Assembly (NCBI GenBank): GCA_024663395.1
Contig: JANFAH010000036.1
Location: forward strand, 372,001-436,000
From: Pisolithus tinctorius
Taxonomy: Eukaryota > Basidiomycota > Agaricomycetes > Boletales > Pisolithaceae
Length of the DNA stretch: 64,000 nucleotides
Direction: 5' to 3'
Numbering within the stretch: position 1 is the stretch's first letter; each line of letters begins with the position of its first letter. Shown one piece after another: positions 12,301 through 20,145 of the stretch. The position numbers and the translations under genes were made by a program. The notes under the pieces are model-generated. The model did no database searches. It saw only the letters and a program-made list of their open reading frames with translations, and had not been told where the DNA came from.

Positions 12301-12593
12301 ACGGTCGAAGCTAACCCGCTGCAGCATGTGCTGCCAAAGCTCCCAAGGCTGGTACATCTAAGCAGGCTCACGACGATGACGATGACGTCATCGTGGAAGT
12401 TGTCGAGGGTAGGACCCGCGGGAAGGGCAAGGCACCTGTGCACGGTGGATTCGACGACAAGACCGCTGCGGATATCTCGCAGGCCCTCAGAATGGTCAGG
12501 GCCGAGGCTGTGGCTGCGCATGCAGCCAATCTTCGTCTTCAGGTCTGCGTCGAGCAGCTGTCGGAGGCCCTGGCAAAGCTGGGAGTAGAGTAG
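3346..12593 (+). CDS. Antisense cargo gene of element A: Zn2Cys6-like protein, 4 exons
   Basis: Exons: 3346-3549, 3597-3872, 3925-4150 and 12325-12593. Splice phases fit and give 324 aa. Introns 1 and 2 are 47 and 52 nt. Intron 3 was 47 nt before element B landed in it (GTGAGT at 4151, CTAAC branch-like signal and CAG at 12324). Exon 3 carries CVRC-x6-C-x7-CDWC-x6-C, matching the spacing of fungal Zn(II)2Cys6 clusters (C-x2-C-x6-C-x5-12-C-x2-C-x6-8-C). The protein also has an acidic middle, a poly-Asp stretch and a helical C-terminus. The role is unknown; such proteins may bind DNA. It lies between integrase and 3' LTR of A on the opposite strand, so its introns would not be spliced from the element's genomic RNA. 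A host gene captured with its flanks is an alternative reading. Confidence 0.75.
4164..4840 (+). repeat. 5' LTR of element B
   Basis: 677 bp, starts TGTTACG and ends CATAACA. It contains TATA-like boxes CATATATACG (about 4456) and GTATATAAACC (about 4615). The three differences from the 3' LTR that were noticed are all C/T or G/A at CpG sites. Confidence 0.95.
4841..4862 (+). other. Candidate primer-binding region of element B
   Basis: Sequence immediately after the 5' LTR (GAAGATTTCGAATCACCCGG). It lacks the usual TGG start. Some Tf1/sushi elements self-prime from their own transcript, and that would have to be tested by matching this stretch to the RNA 5' end. Confidence 0.3.
5025..6503 (+). 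CDS. Element B gag
   Basis: Capsid-type polyprotein of 492 codons. The N-terminal part (to about residue 170) is Pro/Ser-rich. A retrotransposon gag domain follows (NKPFSYTGAHQDFSAW ... FVAKLKETFQVGD). A CCHC zinc knuckle CYGCGKTGHLKSKC lies near residues 424-437, then an acidic tail. The open frame starts at a GTG (5025); the first in-frame ATG is at 5373, so translation may begin there, at a non-AUG codon, or the ATG was lost by mutation. The stop at 6501-6503 overlaps pol by 4 bases in the -1 frame. Confidence 0.85.
   Translation: MSSHRQEEGSRRPPSAASSFKPPVPTRKGKEVLQARPLIRHPSVDTPKPRIGLEDPPVRPQLGQAAESTSPVNFTSYRNPEPLGSEIEETQGPAEPADPLLSDSSTDIYIPASADPMAEELAHQTSGLSLQDPFASQSKVTPEMAAHFYKSLFNRDVEKPKGPPRGSEEKGKDRDSRGSGLKEIGLNKPFSYTGAHQDFSAWLSSVKLYLATNEHVYYEDQSKIAFALSYMGSGSARAFAEAYVNENTTVLGDLKIFDGWDEFVAKLKETFQVGDAKATALIYLSAICQGDRSLDEYIADFRNCLNKAQISTKDTTAAVFFGKGLNEEVNKWILMSGPKPDTVEDWIRQATSARVAMATLKVFSGKATFQDRSYLWKQEQTSHGSKSSSFPKTPYRDPYAMDVDRKSKVRSQSEAPTCYGCGKTGHLKSKCPSSATNSKSSSAQKFRTRILAMLEEFDKNSEEEEDSEPIDNTCGENDEPTDDGGPKGQPDF
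6500..10126 (+). CDS. Element B pol: protease, RT, RNase H, integrase, chromodomain
   Basis: Continuous frame of 1208 codons in the -1 frame relative to gag, with the overlap at a T-run (GGATTTTTGA), suggesting programmed -1 frameshifting. Domains: retropepsin with ILDSGAETN (D59); RT with the catalytic box FMDDV (about 387-391); RNase H with HTDAS (about 534) and TDHQN; integrase with an HHCC finger (HDTPAFGHPG ... CPSCQ), core residues in MDLVTDLP, SDRGPQF and GEAERVNQ; and a C-terminal chromodomain (about 1140-1207: NEWEVEAILKHK ... YLVKWLGY ... NSWE). The chromodomain defines it as a chromovirus and probably directs insertion to modified histone H3. No disabling mutation was seen. Confidence 0.95.
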   Translation: MKGSPGVASGREPIVSRKVEAKIETEKVYDYEQDMSITSIAGFTYLVDRQNATVRTILDSGAETNIIDPAIVEKYEIPTRKIARPWESRSYKGKTGDWVTHIASFRAKIWGKTMRIRAYVLKLGNWESLLLGMPWLKEHNPIISWTSRKLIGWGELDHGLDKKNRVRGTDFARTVKISRTSISTKLEASHVQAEVDLPSEYRDFSVVFSEEEIPLPPHRGFLDHEIRLKPGFQPKKGAIYPLSLDELKGLDEFIEENLKCGKIRPSKSSQAAPVFFVGKKDGKRRLIQDYRYLNSHTVTDSYPLPDVKTLLDELAGSRYFAKFDVRWGFTNIRVKEGDEWKGAFITPRGLFEPTVMFFGQCNSPPTFQRYMDHTFGELKNERKAVIFMDDVTVHSKTREGLREAVRRFLQIASKEHLRLKLKKCTFETEEVEFLGFVIRQGQYEPSEIKIEAIKTWPAPTTLKELRSFLGFCNFYRQFISGFSQTARPLHDLSKKNAKWTWGSEQSSAFEALKKALSSKPVLRLPDLRKPFVLHTDASKLGTGAVLSQADDSGILHPCAYMSQSLTGAEQNYQVYDLEMLAVMRALKQWRPYLLSPPEPTRVYTDHQNITYYAQPQKLTARQARWQATLQEYPLQFVHIAGTKNSAADTLSRRSDFNAEPETVSTLLPKAVWLEGGVRPSVVSLFKIDRAVPEVPNTTAPLRKVSFKEPEPTERPPEEKKKAQKGKGRVFQLNADLYQEVKKASASLSAPETTQGSDGVRRKGKRIFVPEPVRQDVLRQYHDTPAFGHPGVKAMTKKMNKYVWWPGMYQSIRNYCKGCPSCQANKVNTHPTTPPITPHDVAKNPFPFKQISMDLVTDLPLSGDRYDSILTIVDQGLTKGAFFLPTTKTVDSVGIVDLYHAYVYPHWGVPEAVISDRGPQFVSAFTRDLYRALGIELKASTAYHPQTNGEAERVNQEVGTYLRMYADVDPHGWHTKLPDAQMAHNSRVHSSHNQSPYSLMYGFDPAPYPTGQPPQESLAGDRLEQLAANRDAAIIAHKEAQELMKSRSKGTYTEFSVGDKVWLDASDLKRDVPLRKLAPRRHGPFVISERISPVAYKLQLPPNWRIHPVFHVSKLTPFVETREYGPAQPPPPPELVGDENEWEVEAILKHKRARKVKSSSKDPGLSPQPKYLYLVKWLGYPHSQNSWESEENLINAPEVLGEYKRVHNL
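10133..11533 (+). CDS. Element B third ORF with C-terminal zinc knuckle
   Basis: Starts ATG seven bases after the pol stop and encodes 466 aa. The first ~180 residues are Pro/Ser/Tyr-rich and low complexity. A helical segment follows (about 185-300, FLGYVRLLNDFERWESHGWR). The end has a clear CCHC knuckle CYRCSHLGHWSSNC, ten residues before the stop. It resembles a second, distinct nucleic-acid-binding gag-like protein or chaperone. A 216-codon frame (10947-11597) overlaps it and also looks protein-like, so a frameshift or dual coding is possible. Most chromoviruses lack such an ORF. Confidence 0.7.
   Translation: MSYTPNTENPGSDYFDNDFHADIDEPYDPSRPYFDRYASTPPRLSEPPVRSPRALRTSSPAVSAHSSHGGTYQPLHDSVASATRPYPYPVVRSVPSSQRARKDARKGKSKAHSGPSEPRYDASFRSCNTPPLSQAGYRSPSPLPRAGPSAPAASVAPAGLSAPSVAPTAPATGNWVAPEASVFLGYVRLLNDFERWESHGWRAGERHEHLRVLSKIFRSSEVIGKRIHDQVATAEGSFEAHTYENVDRANSAILQEALKTQESVVRIVHEDYGPSLISSFRAFLDRTPLDVVVRGLLPPQAETAPRGSSLPSDPYREETQKVAGEETGRSGPVQHGSGGGGEAVGNVESRCRDCWEKIIPGQGREHFQAVADALASVPFNGSPRDWLDFFTRARGDSAGRALFYAPQTSGALPATPFVPVPISALSKRELGGLVPIDWQHPLHQFACYRCSHLGHWSSNCPARGGN
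11596..11608 (+). other. Polypurine tract of element B
   Basis: GAGGGGGGGGTGA directly upstream of the 3' LTR, the expected plus-strand primer for reverse transcription. Confidence 0.8.
11609..12285 (+). repeat. 3' LTR of element B
   Basis: 677 bp, the same ends as the 5' LTR, followed by CGAGG, the second copy of the target duplication. Confidence 0.95.
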
Positions 12594-13316
12594 ACGATCA
12601 TACCGTTTGTAGATCCACGTTTGTACTATACCCTGCATCGCTGTCTGCCCACGCATTGTGCGCGGAAATATATCAAGTCTTGGCTCGTCCGATGCGGATG
12701 CGATGTAAGGCACTGCGAAGGACTGCTGTCTGCCAGGCAAGGAAGTGGCCCTGAATCGGCCACGGTATCGTAGAGAGCACGGGGTACCGCCCGACTTGTC
12801 TTCTTCGTGCGGCTTTCGACTGCTCTTGTCGGTAAGTCCTCGTGGAATGATCTTGATGGTAGGATGTGACAGGGTTTTGAAGAGAGAACGAAGGGACTGT
12901 ATATCAGGCAGGTGGGACGGTCTTTGTGTGTCAATTGTAAGGAGACAGAAGGAGGGTTGAAAGAAAAACAGATCAAGGGGCGCATGCTGACTGCGCGATC
13001 AAAGAAGAAATGCGCGGAGTGGTTGCAAGTCTCCGCAGTGTAGAGCGGCCGAGGACGGCATCAGCGAGACTAGTAAGAGAGATAGGAGAGACGTTGTTTT
13101 GGCTATATACTTATTCGGTGTTTTGTTATTTTTCTGGACAGTTTTAGACTTTTTGTAAGCGGTTTTTATGTTTTTTGAGCAAGGACTAGCTATCAGTAGA
13201 ATCACTGGACGAAACCCGGGGTGGAATAGAGGTCTCTGGACGAAACCCAGGGTAAAACAGATAAAAGGAAACGAACTATGTCTGATATCAGGTGGATCAA
13301 GTGGTATGCTGGTCAC
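12594..13316. other. Non-coding part of element A's cargo module
   Basis: Between the cargo-gene stop and the second hairpin repeat. Short frames here look like chance. It is probably the 3' region of the cargo gene and element RNA. Confidence 0.5.
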
Positions 13317-13356
13317 CCCTGCAGGGGACTTTGAACGCTGACTGTCCCCAGTCAGC
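13317..13356. repeat. Hairpin-bearing repeat, copy next to integrase of A
   Basis: Partner of 3035-3072. The stem is GCTGACT/AGTCAGC (13337-13343 and 13350-13356) with loop GTCCCC. Relative to the other copy one stem pair changed from C-G to T-A on both sides, so pairing is kept. Confidence 0.75.
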
Positions 13357-13496
13357 ATGGGAGAAGGAACGAGCGTAGTAGAGGAAGCCGCGGGGAGGCA
13401 GGCGAGGCCGCGGAAAGAGGTATGGGTATCGTGGGTGAAGAGGGTACGGGGGTATAGCGCAATGGACAAACTGTGGATACTGGAAAGGACGGATAG

Positions 13497-14734
13497 TCAG
13501 CTGTCCGCAGAAAAAGCCTCCACATCATCATCAGTGGGGTCATCCTCGGCTTCCTCAAGAAGGCGGTCTAGTTCTTCATCGTCTAGCCCAGTAATGCGAG
13601 TCACAGTTGCGCGGGTTTGAGACTGCGGGTGGTAGGGAAGTAAGCGGAATGCAGCGAAGTGGAGTTTGGAGATGGAGCCATCCAACTCAGCCAGCAGGTA
13701 CGAGCCCCCAGTGGTCCAACGAAGGACGACCATGGGACCAGTGTACCGCAGCTTCGTCTTCCGATTCAGTTCTTTCTCTATGCGGGAGTTGTGGACAAGC
13801 ACGAGGGCGCTGGGAGCGAAGTTATGGTCTTTAATGCGATGCTGAAAGGTGGTTTCGAACTGCTGGATAGACTGAAAGCGTGTGCGGAGGACGTTGCCGC
13901 AGACCTGGTCTAAGTCATCCTGACGCTTCTGTAACTGGCACACACGCCAAGCAATCAGTTCTGTGGTAGTCAGCGGTGTTGCATCATCGCAGGATAGGGG
14001 TAAGAGGAAGGTAGCCTCAGTGAGATCAAATGGAAACAGTGGCTCAACACCATGCACCATGAAGTAAGGGGATAAACCCGTAGACTTCAGAATGGTGACC
14101 CGCTCGGCCCAGAAGACGGAGTGCGCAACGGTGTGCCAGCGGCGATCATCATTCTGGCAGCTCTTCATGATAGCCTCACGAACATCATAGTGGTGGCGCT
14201 CTACAATGCCGTTAGCCTGAGAGTTGTAAGGAGAGATATGGATGTGATGGATATGATATTGTGTGGCCAGGGCATCTAAAGCTTGGACGAACGCGGGACC
14301 ATTGTCGGTGACAATCTCGGTGAGCAGACCCCAGTGGCATAGGATATCCTCGAAGATGAAGGACGCAAGCGCGGTACTATTTTCCGCGTGCAACATGCGC
14401 CATTCGGGATATGAGGTGAGTGCGCAACGAGCCTGTACTATGTAGCGGTAGCCGCTGGCTTTGGGCATCAGCATCGTGTCAATGTGAGCTTTATGAAACA
14501 GGCCCCCTATCATGGGCACAGTGGGGGGAATATGAAGCTTCTGCGTCTGGCGGATCTGGCATTCATGACAAGTGTGGACATACCACTTCACATCCTCGAC
14601 AAGAAGAGGCCACCAGAAGCGAAGGAGAAGGCGCGTGTGGACCGTGAAGACCCCCTTGTGTCCGAGGTCGTCGTGCACTTCTTTGATGAGACGATACCGC
14701 TTGGATTCGTCGATGACTAGCTGGTGCTGTCCGT
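13497..14734 (-). pseudogene. Element A integrase, separated from RT by C1
   Basis: The minus-strand frame starts inside the C1 repeat (the ATG at 14762 belongs to C1); element-derived sequence begins at about 14734 with QHQLVIDESKRY. It shows an HHCC finger (HDDLGHKG ... CHECQ) and core residues in HIDTMLMP, TDNGPAF and GIVERHHYDV (D, D, E). The C-terminal part is an integrase tail with an acidic end and no chromodomain. The preceding pol sequence (ending REPHG) lies at about 16540, so the integrase has lost its natural fusion to RT-RNase H. Confidence 0.9.
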
Positions 14735-15137
14735 TGTCACACACCAAAGGTGTTGTGGACATGGTTACAGCTGACTCTGCCTAACTCGTTGACGAGTTGC
14801 GCACAATGCCCAGGCATGCAGATGAAGACTAAAGGCCTCATGCGTAGAAAGACTGTTGGACGTGAACAGTCATCCTTCGCACAAGATCGAGTTGTCAGTG
14901 CTAAAGAGAAAAGAGCAAGCGAGTTAAGCGCGCATTAAAAGTTTTTGGCGCCCGTGTATGGCATTCCGGTTTCCGTCATATCTCCGCCATTGCCAAAGAT
15001 ATCGACTCGGTTCACATACTCGCTTAAAGTGCTCAGCCCCACGATTCTTCCTTCCAAATTTGGAGAGGATCCTCGCACCCTGCGCGTTTCTACAGCACTC
15101 CATCCATCAGACGCTCATTTCGCTAAGTCCATCAATC

Positions 15138-15617
15138 ATGGCCACCTCTTCGTCGATCATCTCGCTTGTCTCATTTGCCAGAGACAGTGGCTACGTATAT
15201 CTGCCAGGCATTCCCACCAGCTTCCGTCCTGAAGCCCCCTGGTTCATCCCGTCATTGTCAGCCCCGTCTCGTCCCATGCAGCTTGGTCAGCGTGTTCTCC
15301 TTGTCAGTACGACTTCCAGAAGGACGTTCTTTGGTCGCCTCAGGTCTGTCACTCGGTTAGAAAGGTCTTATGTGGTCGTTTCAGTCTCCCCAGTTGATGA
15401 AGCATATGGATCGTTCCTTCCTGCTCCCTGCACCGTCTTTATTCCAGTCTCGTCCATCATTCTTCCCACATTGCAACAGCTGCAGTATAATCTACTGTCC
15501 TCCAGCCTCCCTGATCGCATTCATGACGAGTATGACATGCATCTTGCCTTCCTACTGCAAGATCCAGCAGAAGATGTCCCTCCTTCTCCTCCTCCTCCAT
15601 CAGAACCCCGTCCATGA
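15138..15617 (+). CDS. ORF inside unit C1 (U3 region)
   Basis: 159 codons starting MATSSSIISLVSFARDSGYV and ending in a Pro-rich tail. It is nearly identical in C2 (minus, from 24808) except that C2 has a TGA where C1 has CAA. The protein contains FFGRLRSVTRLERSYVVV and a short hydrophobic stretch. No family was recognised. It could be a real LTR-encoded protein or a frame kept open only because the copies are young. Confidence 0.35.
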   Translation: MATSSSIISLVSFARDSGYVYLPGIPTSFRPEAPWFIPSLSAPSRPMQLGQRVLLVSTTSRRTFFGRLRSVTRLERSYVVVSVSPVDEAYGSFLPAPCTVFIPVSSIILPTLQQLQYNLLSSSLPDRIHDEYDMHLAFLLQDPAEDVPPSPPPPSEPRP

Positions 15618-16054
15618 AGTTTTTGTTAACTTCGCTGAGAGGATGGAAGGGTGGGAGACGCGATCGCGTATGCTCTCATTGCCCCACAGACCCCCAATGC
15701 CCCAGCCCCCTTTGACGCCTGACTCATGCCCTTCAATTCTGGAATTAATACTTCCCTATCTGGAAACACCGTCCATCTGTCATGCCATCTTTGGATCTAG
15801 AGATGTCTCCGCCGAGATCTAACTTGCATCGCCACCCCCTAATGTGATATCAGTGCGCTTACTCAGTTTCTGATTCTATTTGACTCATTTTGTGATATTT
15901 TGACTATCCTTGACTCGTTCATTGCCAATACTTACCAATCTTCTTTGCTTGCTTACTTATCATTTCTCGCTTACTCATCATGATTACTCAGTCCTTACTC
16001 ATTACTTACCAAGTGTTTGTGCCTTGTTTGTCACAAGCAGTGCTCCCCCCTCAG

Positions 16055-16062
16055 TATATAAA
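16055..16062 (+). promoter_or_regulatory. TATA box of unit C1
   Basis: CAGTATATAAACCCCC; the same box is present in C2 (near 23884-23893 on the minus strand). It would drive transcription rightward out of C1. Confidence 0.5.
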
Positions 16063-16539
16063 CCCCCATGTACTTAGCTACCCACAATCAATCAAGAAGC
16101 AATTCAGAAGCAGTCCAGCAATCAGTCCAGTGCCTATCTCGTCGTCGACAGTTGAGGCTCCACGAAGGGGTCTATCTGTCATCATTCATATACTTGGTAG
16201 TTGAGGCTCATTCGGAAGAGTCTATCTGCCTCCATCATTTCATCTGAAGCTTTATCCTCAGACTTAGAGCACGTTTCCTTGAAGTCCATTACTTGAAGTA
16301 CCTTTCGGCTGAACACCTTCACTCTGTTCAGCATCCCCCATCCAATCATCACCCATTCATCTTCTCCTGCGTAACTCGTCGACGACTTGCGCCAGGAGCA
16401 CCTCTACTTGAAGTCCCCCCCCACATTTAGGTTTCCACCCTCCAGGTTCCGCGGAGGTAAACCACCACTCGCTCTTATTTGTCTTTTGTGTTGGATTTGT
16501 TTGGTTTTCACCAGCATTCCACACTTTGACTCACACCGT

Positions 16540-18913
16540 GCGGTTCTCTACGCCATAGATTTCCATCTAGGAGGAAGAAGCAGCTAGCTGAGTTGAAGAA
16601 AGATGAGTACTGCGCATCAGTAAGGTCAGGTGGTCAGTCGCGGGTCGCGAGGAATGCGCGGATCATTTCTATCTTTGCTTCACGTGCCCGAGCTTTCGCG
16701 GACCACGGAATAGCAGGGTCGTCTGGGGTATCGGAAGGGTTATTAGCATCAGCAGTTGCAGAGAATGTGAGATAGAAGGATGCAGGCAGCGGGAGGCTCG
16801 CCCGATGGTAAGTGGGTGGCGGTAGGGAGTGGTGATCTTGACTGGAAAGTGACATAAGAGGCGGGCGGTCATTGACGACCTGTGTAGAGAAAGAGTAGAA
16901 ACGGTCTAGCCAATCCTCATGGTCATTGTCCTCGGGCGGGTCGAGCTCCAACCACGGATGGCGGGATAAGCCATCAGGGCCGGCATGCCTGTCTGCGGGA
17001 ACATGGACGAGTTTGAACGAGAAAAGGAGGACACCAGCAATCCAGCGATTGATCATTGTGTTAGGCTGCAGATCTGGGTTATTTATCATGCCCTTAATAT
17101 ACTTTGCATCTACCTCCACAGTGAAGTTAGTGAGACCGAAGATGTATACGCGTACTGTGCGCAACGCGCGGAAGAGACCGTACAACTCAAGCTTAGCCTG
17201 AGAGTAGCGGCTTTCCACTTCGTTGAGGGTGATGGATCCGAAGCGACTCAGGTACCGTCTGCCGTCTTCACCGAGCTGGTAGAGGATGTAGCCAACTGCG
17301 ATGACTGATGTGTCAACTGCTAAAATTACTTCACAACCGCACTCATAGTCAATCCTTCGGAGTGCGGGGGACTTTACAATTTTGTCCTTGAGTTGTTGCA
17401 TGGCAGCGTGTTGCGGTTCGTCCCATGTGAATGGTACGTCTTTCCGCGTGAGCGCGACTAGCGGCCGCATGGTCTTGGCGAAGTCTTTGATGAAGATGCG
17501 TAGCACACCACAGACACCGAGGAAACCGCAAACCTGTGTCAGGTTGCGGCACTTGGGCCAGTCGTGGATCTTCTGCACTTTGCTTTCTTCAGGAACGCGA
17601 CCTTCAAAGGTGCACTTGTGGCCAACGATCACAGCGGACAGAGTGGCTAGCACGAACTTCTTTGCCGAGATGGTGGCTCCGACGTTCTGCAAACGCTGAA
17701 GGATACGGTTAACAACTATACAGTGATTCCAGATAAATTTCCGAATCCCAGGATTCTCCGGGATAGTCTCATAGGACCCGTCTGCGCGCTGATAGCGGGT
17801 GGTCTCGGATTTTACGGGGACATCATCTATGAAGGGCAGGGTATGATGCAGGATCTCATCCTGGAGAACAAATGCAGTATCTCCCTGGTATACCTGTACC
17901 GCATTCGCATGACCTTGCAGCAGAGTAGTAAGCCGATGTGGGCCGAGGGGGGTACCGAAGGTGGTGAGGTCATGGGAATCCATGTGCAGCGCATGCTGGT
18001 CATACCCAGAGTAGAGGTCCATCATCGCATATACCGCATATCCAGCAAAGGATTCTGCGAGATGTTCGACAAAGGGTGGAACGGACGCATCGCGGATGGT
18101 CACTGCATTCAGGGGCTGTAAGTCATGCACAAGGCGAAGAGACTTTCTGTCTTTCTTTACTATGCAGAACCAGCGGGAGCAGTAAGCCACTGTAGAAGGT
18201 TCATACATGCCGGACTTAATGCGATCTTTAATCATGTCTATGACCTGGGCATGTATCGCATTCGGGATAGGGATGTTGCGTTGGACCCAAGGCGTGTGCG
18301 GAATCGTAGGAATCTTTACTGGCGGAAAATACCGTTCGTCTAGGTGTCCGCGCTCTGTGATGTCCCAAGCGAATGCGAGCTCATGGACTGAAACGAGCCA
18401 GGTTACGAGTTTAAGTTCTTCTGGCCAAAGCCAATCTGCAGGATCGAGGTCAAGTTCCACGGCCCGTTCGGCAGTGAAGCAGATGCCTGGAGCAAAGTCT
18501 GGTGGATGGGTTGGAAGTGGTTGGAGACCAGTGAGCGGGTCATCAGGCAGGCTGCGCACGATGCGGTATTCTTCCGCCATCGGGGCAGGTACTGTCTGAA
18601 CCTTCTTGGCAACCGGCTTGTAAACGAGGGTGCGAACTGTGGGATCCAGTTGATAAATGCTGCTGAATGTGGCTATAGCAGAGGGGTTTAGTATTGTCTG
18701 AGTGGAAGAGAGGAAAGCGAAAACAGGCGAGGGTATTCCGGTGGGTATGTTCCGCAGTACCGGTGCCGCGGGCGAAGAGAAGTTCATCGAAGTAAAGGCT
18801 AATGATGAGACTGTAGGACTGAGGAACGGATAACAGCGGCTAAATAGGAAACAGGACGTTTTAGTAGGCTCTCCCCAACCATTTGGTGGATCATCGATAT
18901 TCAAAAACCCCAT
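16540..18913 (-). pseudogene. Element A reverse transcriptase-RNase H
   Basis: The minus frame contains the RT fingers/palm (CSRWFCIVKKDRKSLRLVHD), YAMMDLYSGYD with the first catalytic Asp, and FIDDV, the YxDD-type box. RNase H follows (VILAVDTSVIAVGYIL, ELYGLFRAL). A TGA at about 16634 interrupts RD-PPDLT; the same frame then continues FLLDGNLWRREPHG to the C1 border, so this was one pol with integrase. The TGA is consistent with a CGA to TGA change. Upstream the frame is broken relative to the protease ORF. Confidence 0.9.
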
Positions 18914-19020
18914 TCGACTATACTTTGGTGGCTATGGCAGTGCTTGCCGCACTTGCAGCGCAGACAGCCCTCGCGCCACGGGCACGTGGGCAAGGTGTAC
19001 TTGCGGCCGTCGTTCGGGTC

Positions 19021-20145
19021 TCAGAGAGTGATCCGCTGTCCGCCGTCGGGATAATCGTTTGTTACTGCACTCATAAGGCAAATGAACGGACATCCGAGGA
19101 GCATGTTGAAGTTGGCATGTTCAATTACTTGAACCTGTAGCATGACTGGCCCAGCGCTGAAGTCGAGTTTCAGGTTCTCTAGTACGCCTACAGTAGTGTC
19201 TTTAGACATGTTAGCAGACGTCATAGTCATGAGATGATCGCAGCGCAATGGAAGCCCGATCTTTTCCCAAACGCGCCTGGGCATGGCGACGATTTCCGAA
19301 CCGGAATCTAGTATGCAGTTGATGGTGACGTCGGTCCCAGGGACCTTGGCTTCGATGCAGTGGAGCAGCAGAGTGTGGTGAGCTACGATGGAGCCATCGT
19401 CACCGTGGATGACGCGGTCTCCGTATTCGCGCACGGTTCTTTGAGGGTCGCGGCCGGTCAGTTCATTCACTTGTACTCCTGCTTCATCGTCGCTACGAAC
19501 TACCTCAATCTCGTTTGTGGTGATGCGTTTCGCCATGGTGATGTCTCTGAACTGTTTGCGAAACTCCAGGGCTACTGCAAATAATTCTTTGACTGGCATG
19601 GCAACGCTGGTTTCGAGTATGCGCTCCACGATACGCTTGGGCGCGGCTTCGTCTTTGAGAGGGAACGAGTAACGGTACTGGTTTTGATTGCAAGCTGCTG
19701 GGTACAGTGTCTGTGGCAGAACAATTGCTGTGGGAATGGGGTCCTTGCACGTGGGCGTTGGAGCCGGATTAGTCGGAGGAACATATGGTTTCATAGCGGT
19801 AGATGTTGGTGCAGGTGTGGAGGGCTCGGATGCCTGGCGAGCAGCACGCGAACTTTGAACACCAGGGGAAATGATTTCCTCTTCAACAGTGGCTGCGCGC
19901 GGGTCGACTCGTGGAGGGTTGGCGGGACGTGCCGTGGGTCGAGCTGTGATTTCAACTCTGTCGAAGCGGGCTTTCTTTCCACGGGGAATGACTGCTCCCT
20001 TGTTACCTTTATCCGCTTGGTAGGTAGCCCAAGCTTGAGCGACATATGCTTGGAAGTCAGGGTCGGCTAAGTCTGCGACAGGTTCATCGGCGTCTTGGAC
20101 GGTGTTTAAGAAGGCAGAAGGCTGGATTTCCAACTGCACGTCAAT
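19021..20145 (-). pseudogene. Element A protease region of pol
   Basis: A 372-codon minus frame. The N-terminal half is low-complexity linker. The protease carries CILDSGSEIVAMP (catalytic DSG) and the second conserved FNMLLGCPF. It ends at a TGA after QRITL; the same frame continues DPNDGRKYTLPT, so the stop probably replaced an Arg codon (CGA to TGA). It overlaps gag out of frame upstream, consistent with frameshifted gag-pol. Confidence 0.85.

Larger units (their letters stand above)
14735..16535 (+). mobile_element. LTR-like unit C1 inserted in element A pol
   Basis: 1801 bp, starts TGTCACAC and ends GACTCACA, with a 4-bp duplication CCGT (14731-14734 and 16536-16539). The second copy C2 (23362-25211) has the same ends. 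A TATA box (TATATAAA, 16055-16062) lies about 480 bases from the right end, as in a long-U3 LTR. No internal retrotransposon genes are present, so it is best read as a solo LTR. Near both ends is an AACTCGT(T/C)GACGA palindrome. Confidence 0.7.

Noticed and set aside
14735..16535. Helitron or DNA transposon for C1/C2
   Set aside because: No CTRR end or A-T target. TG..CA ends, a duplicated 4-mer and late TATA fit an LTR better.
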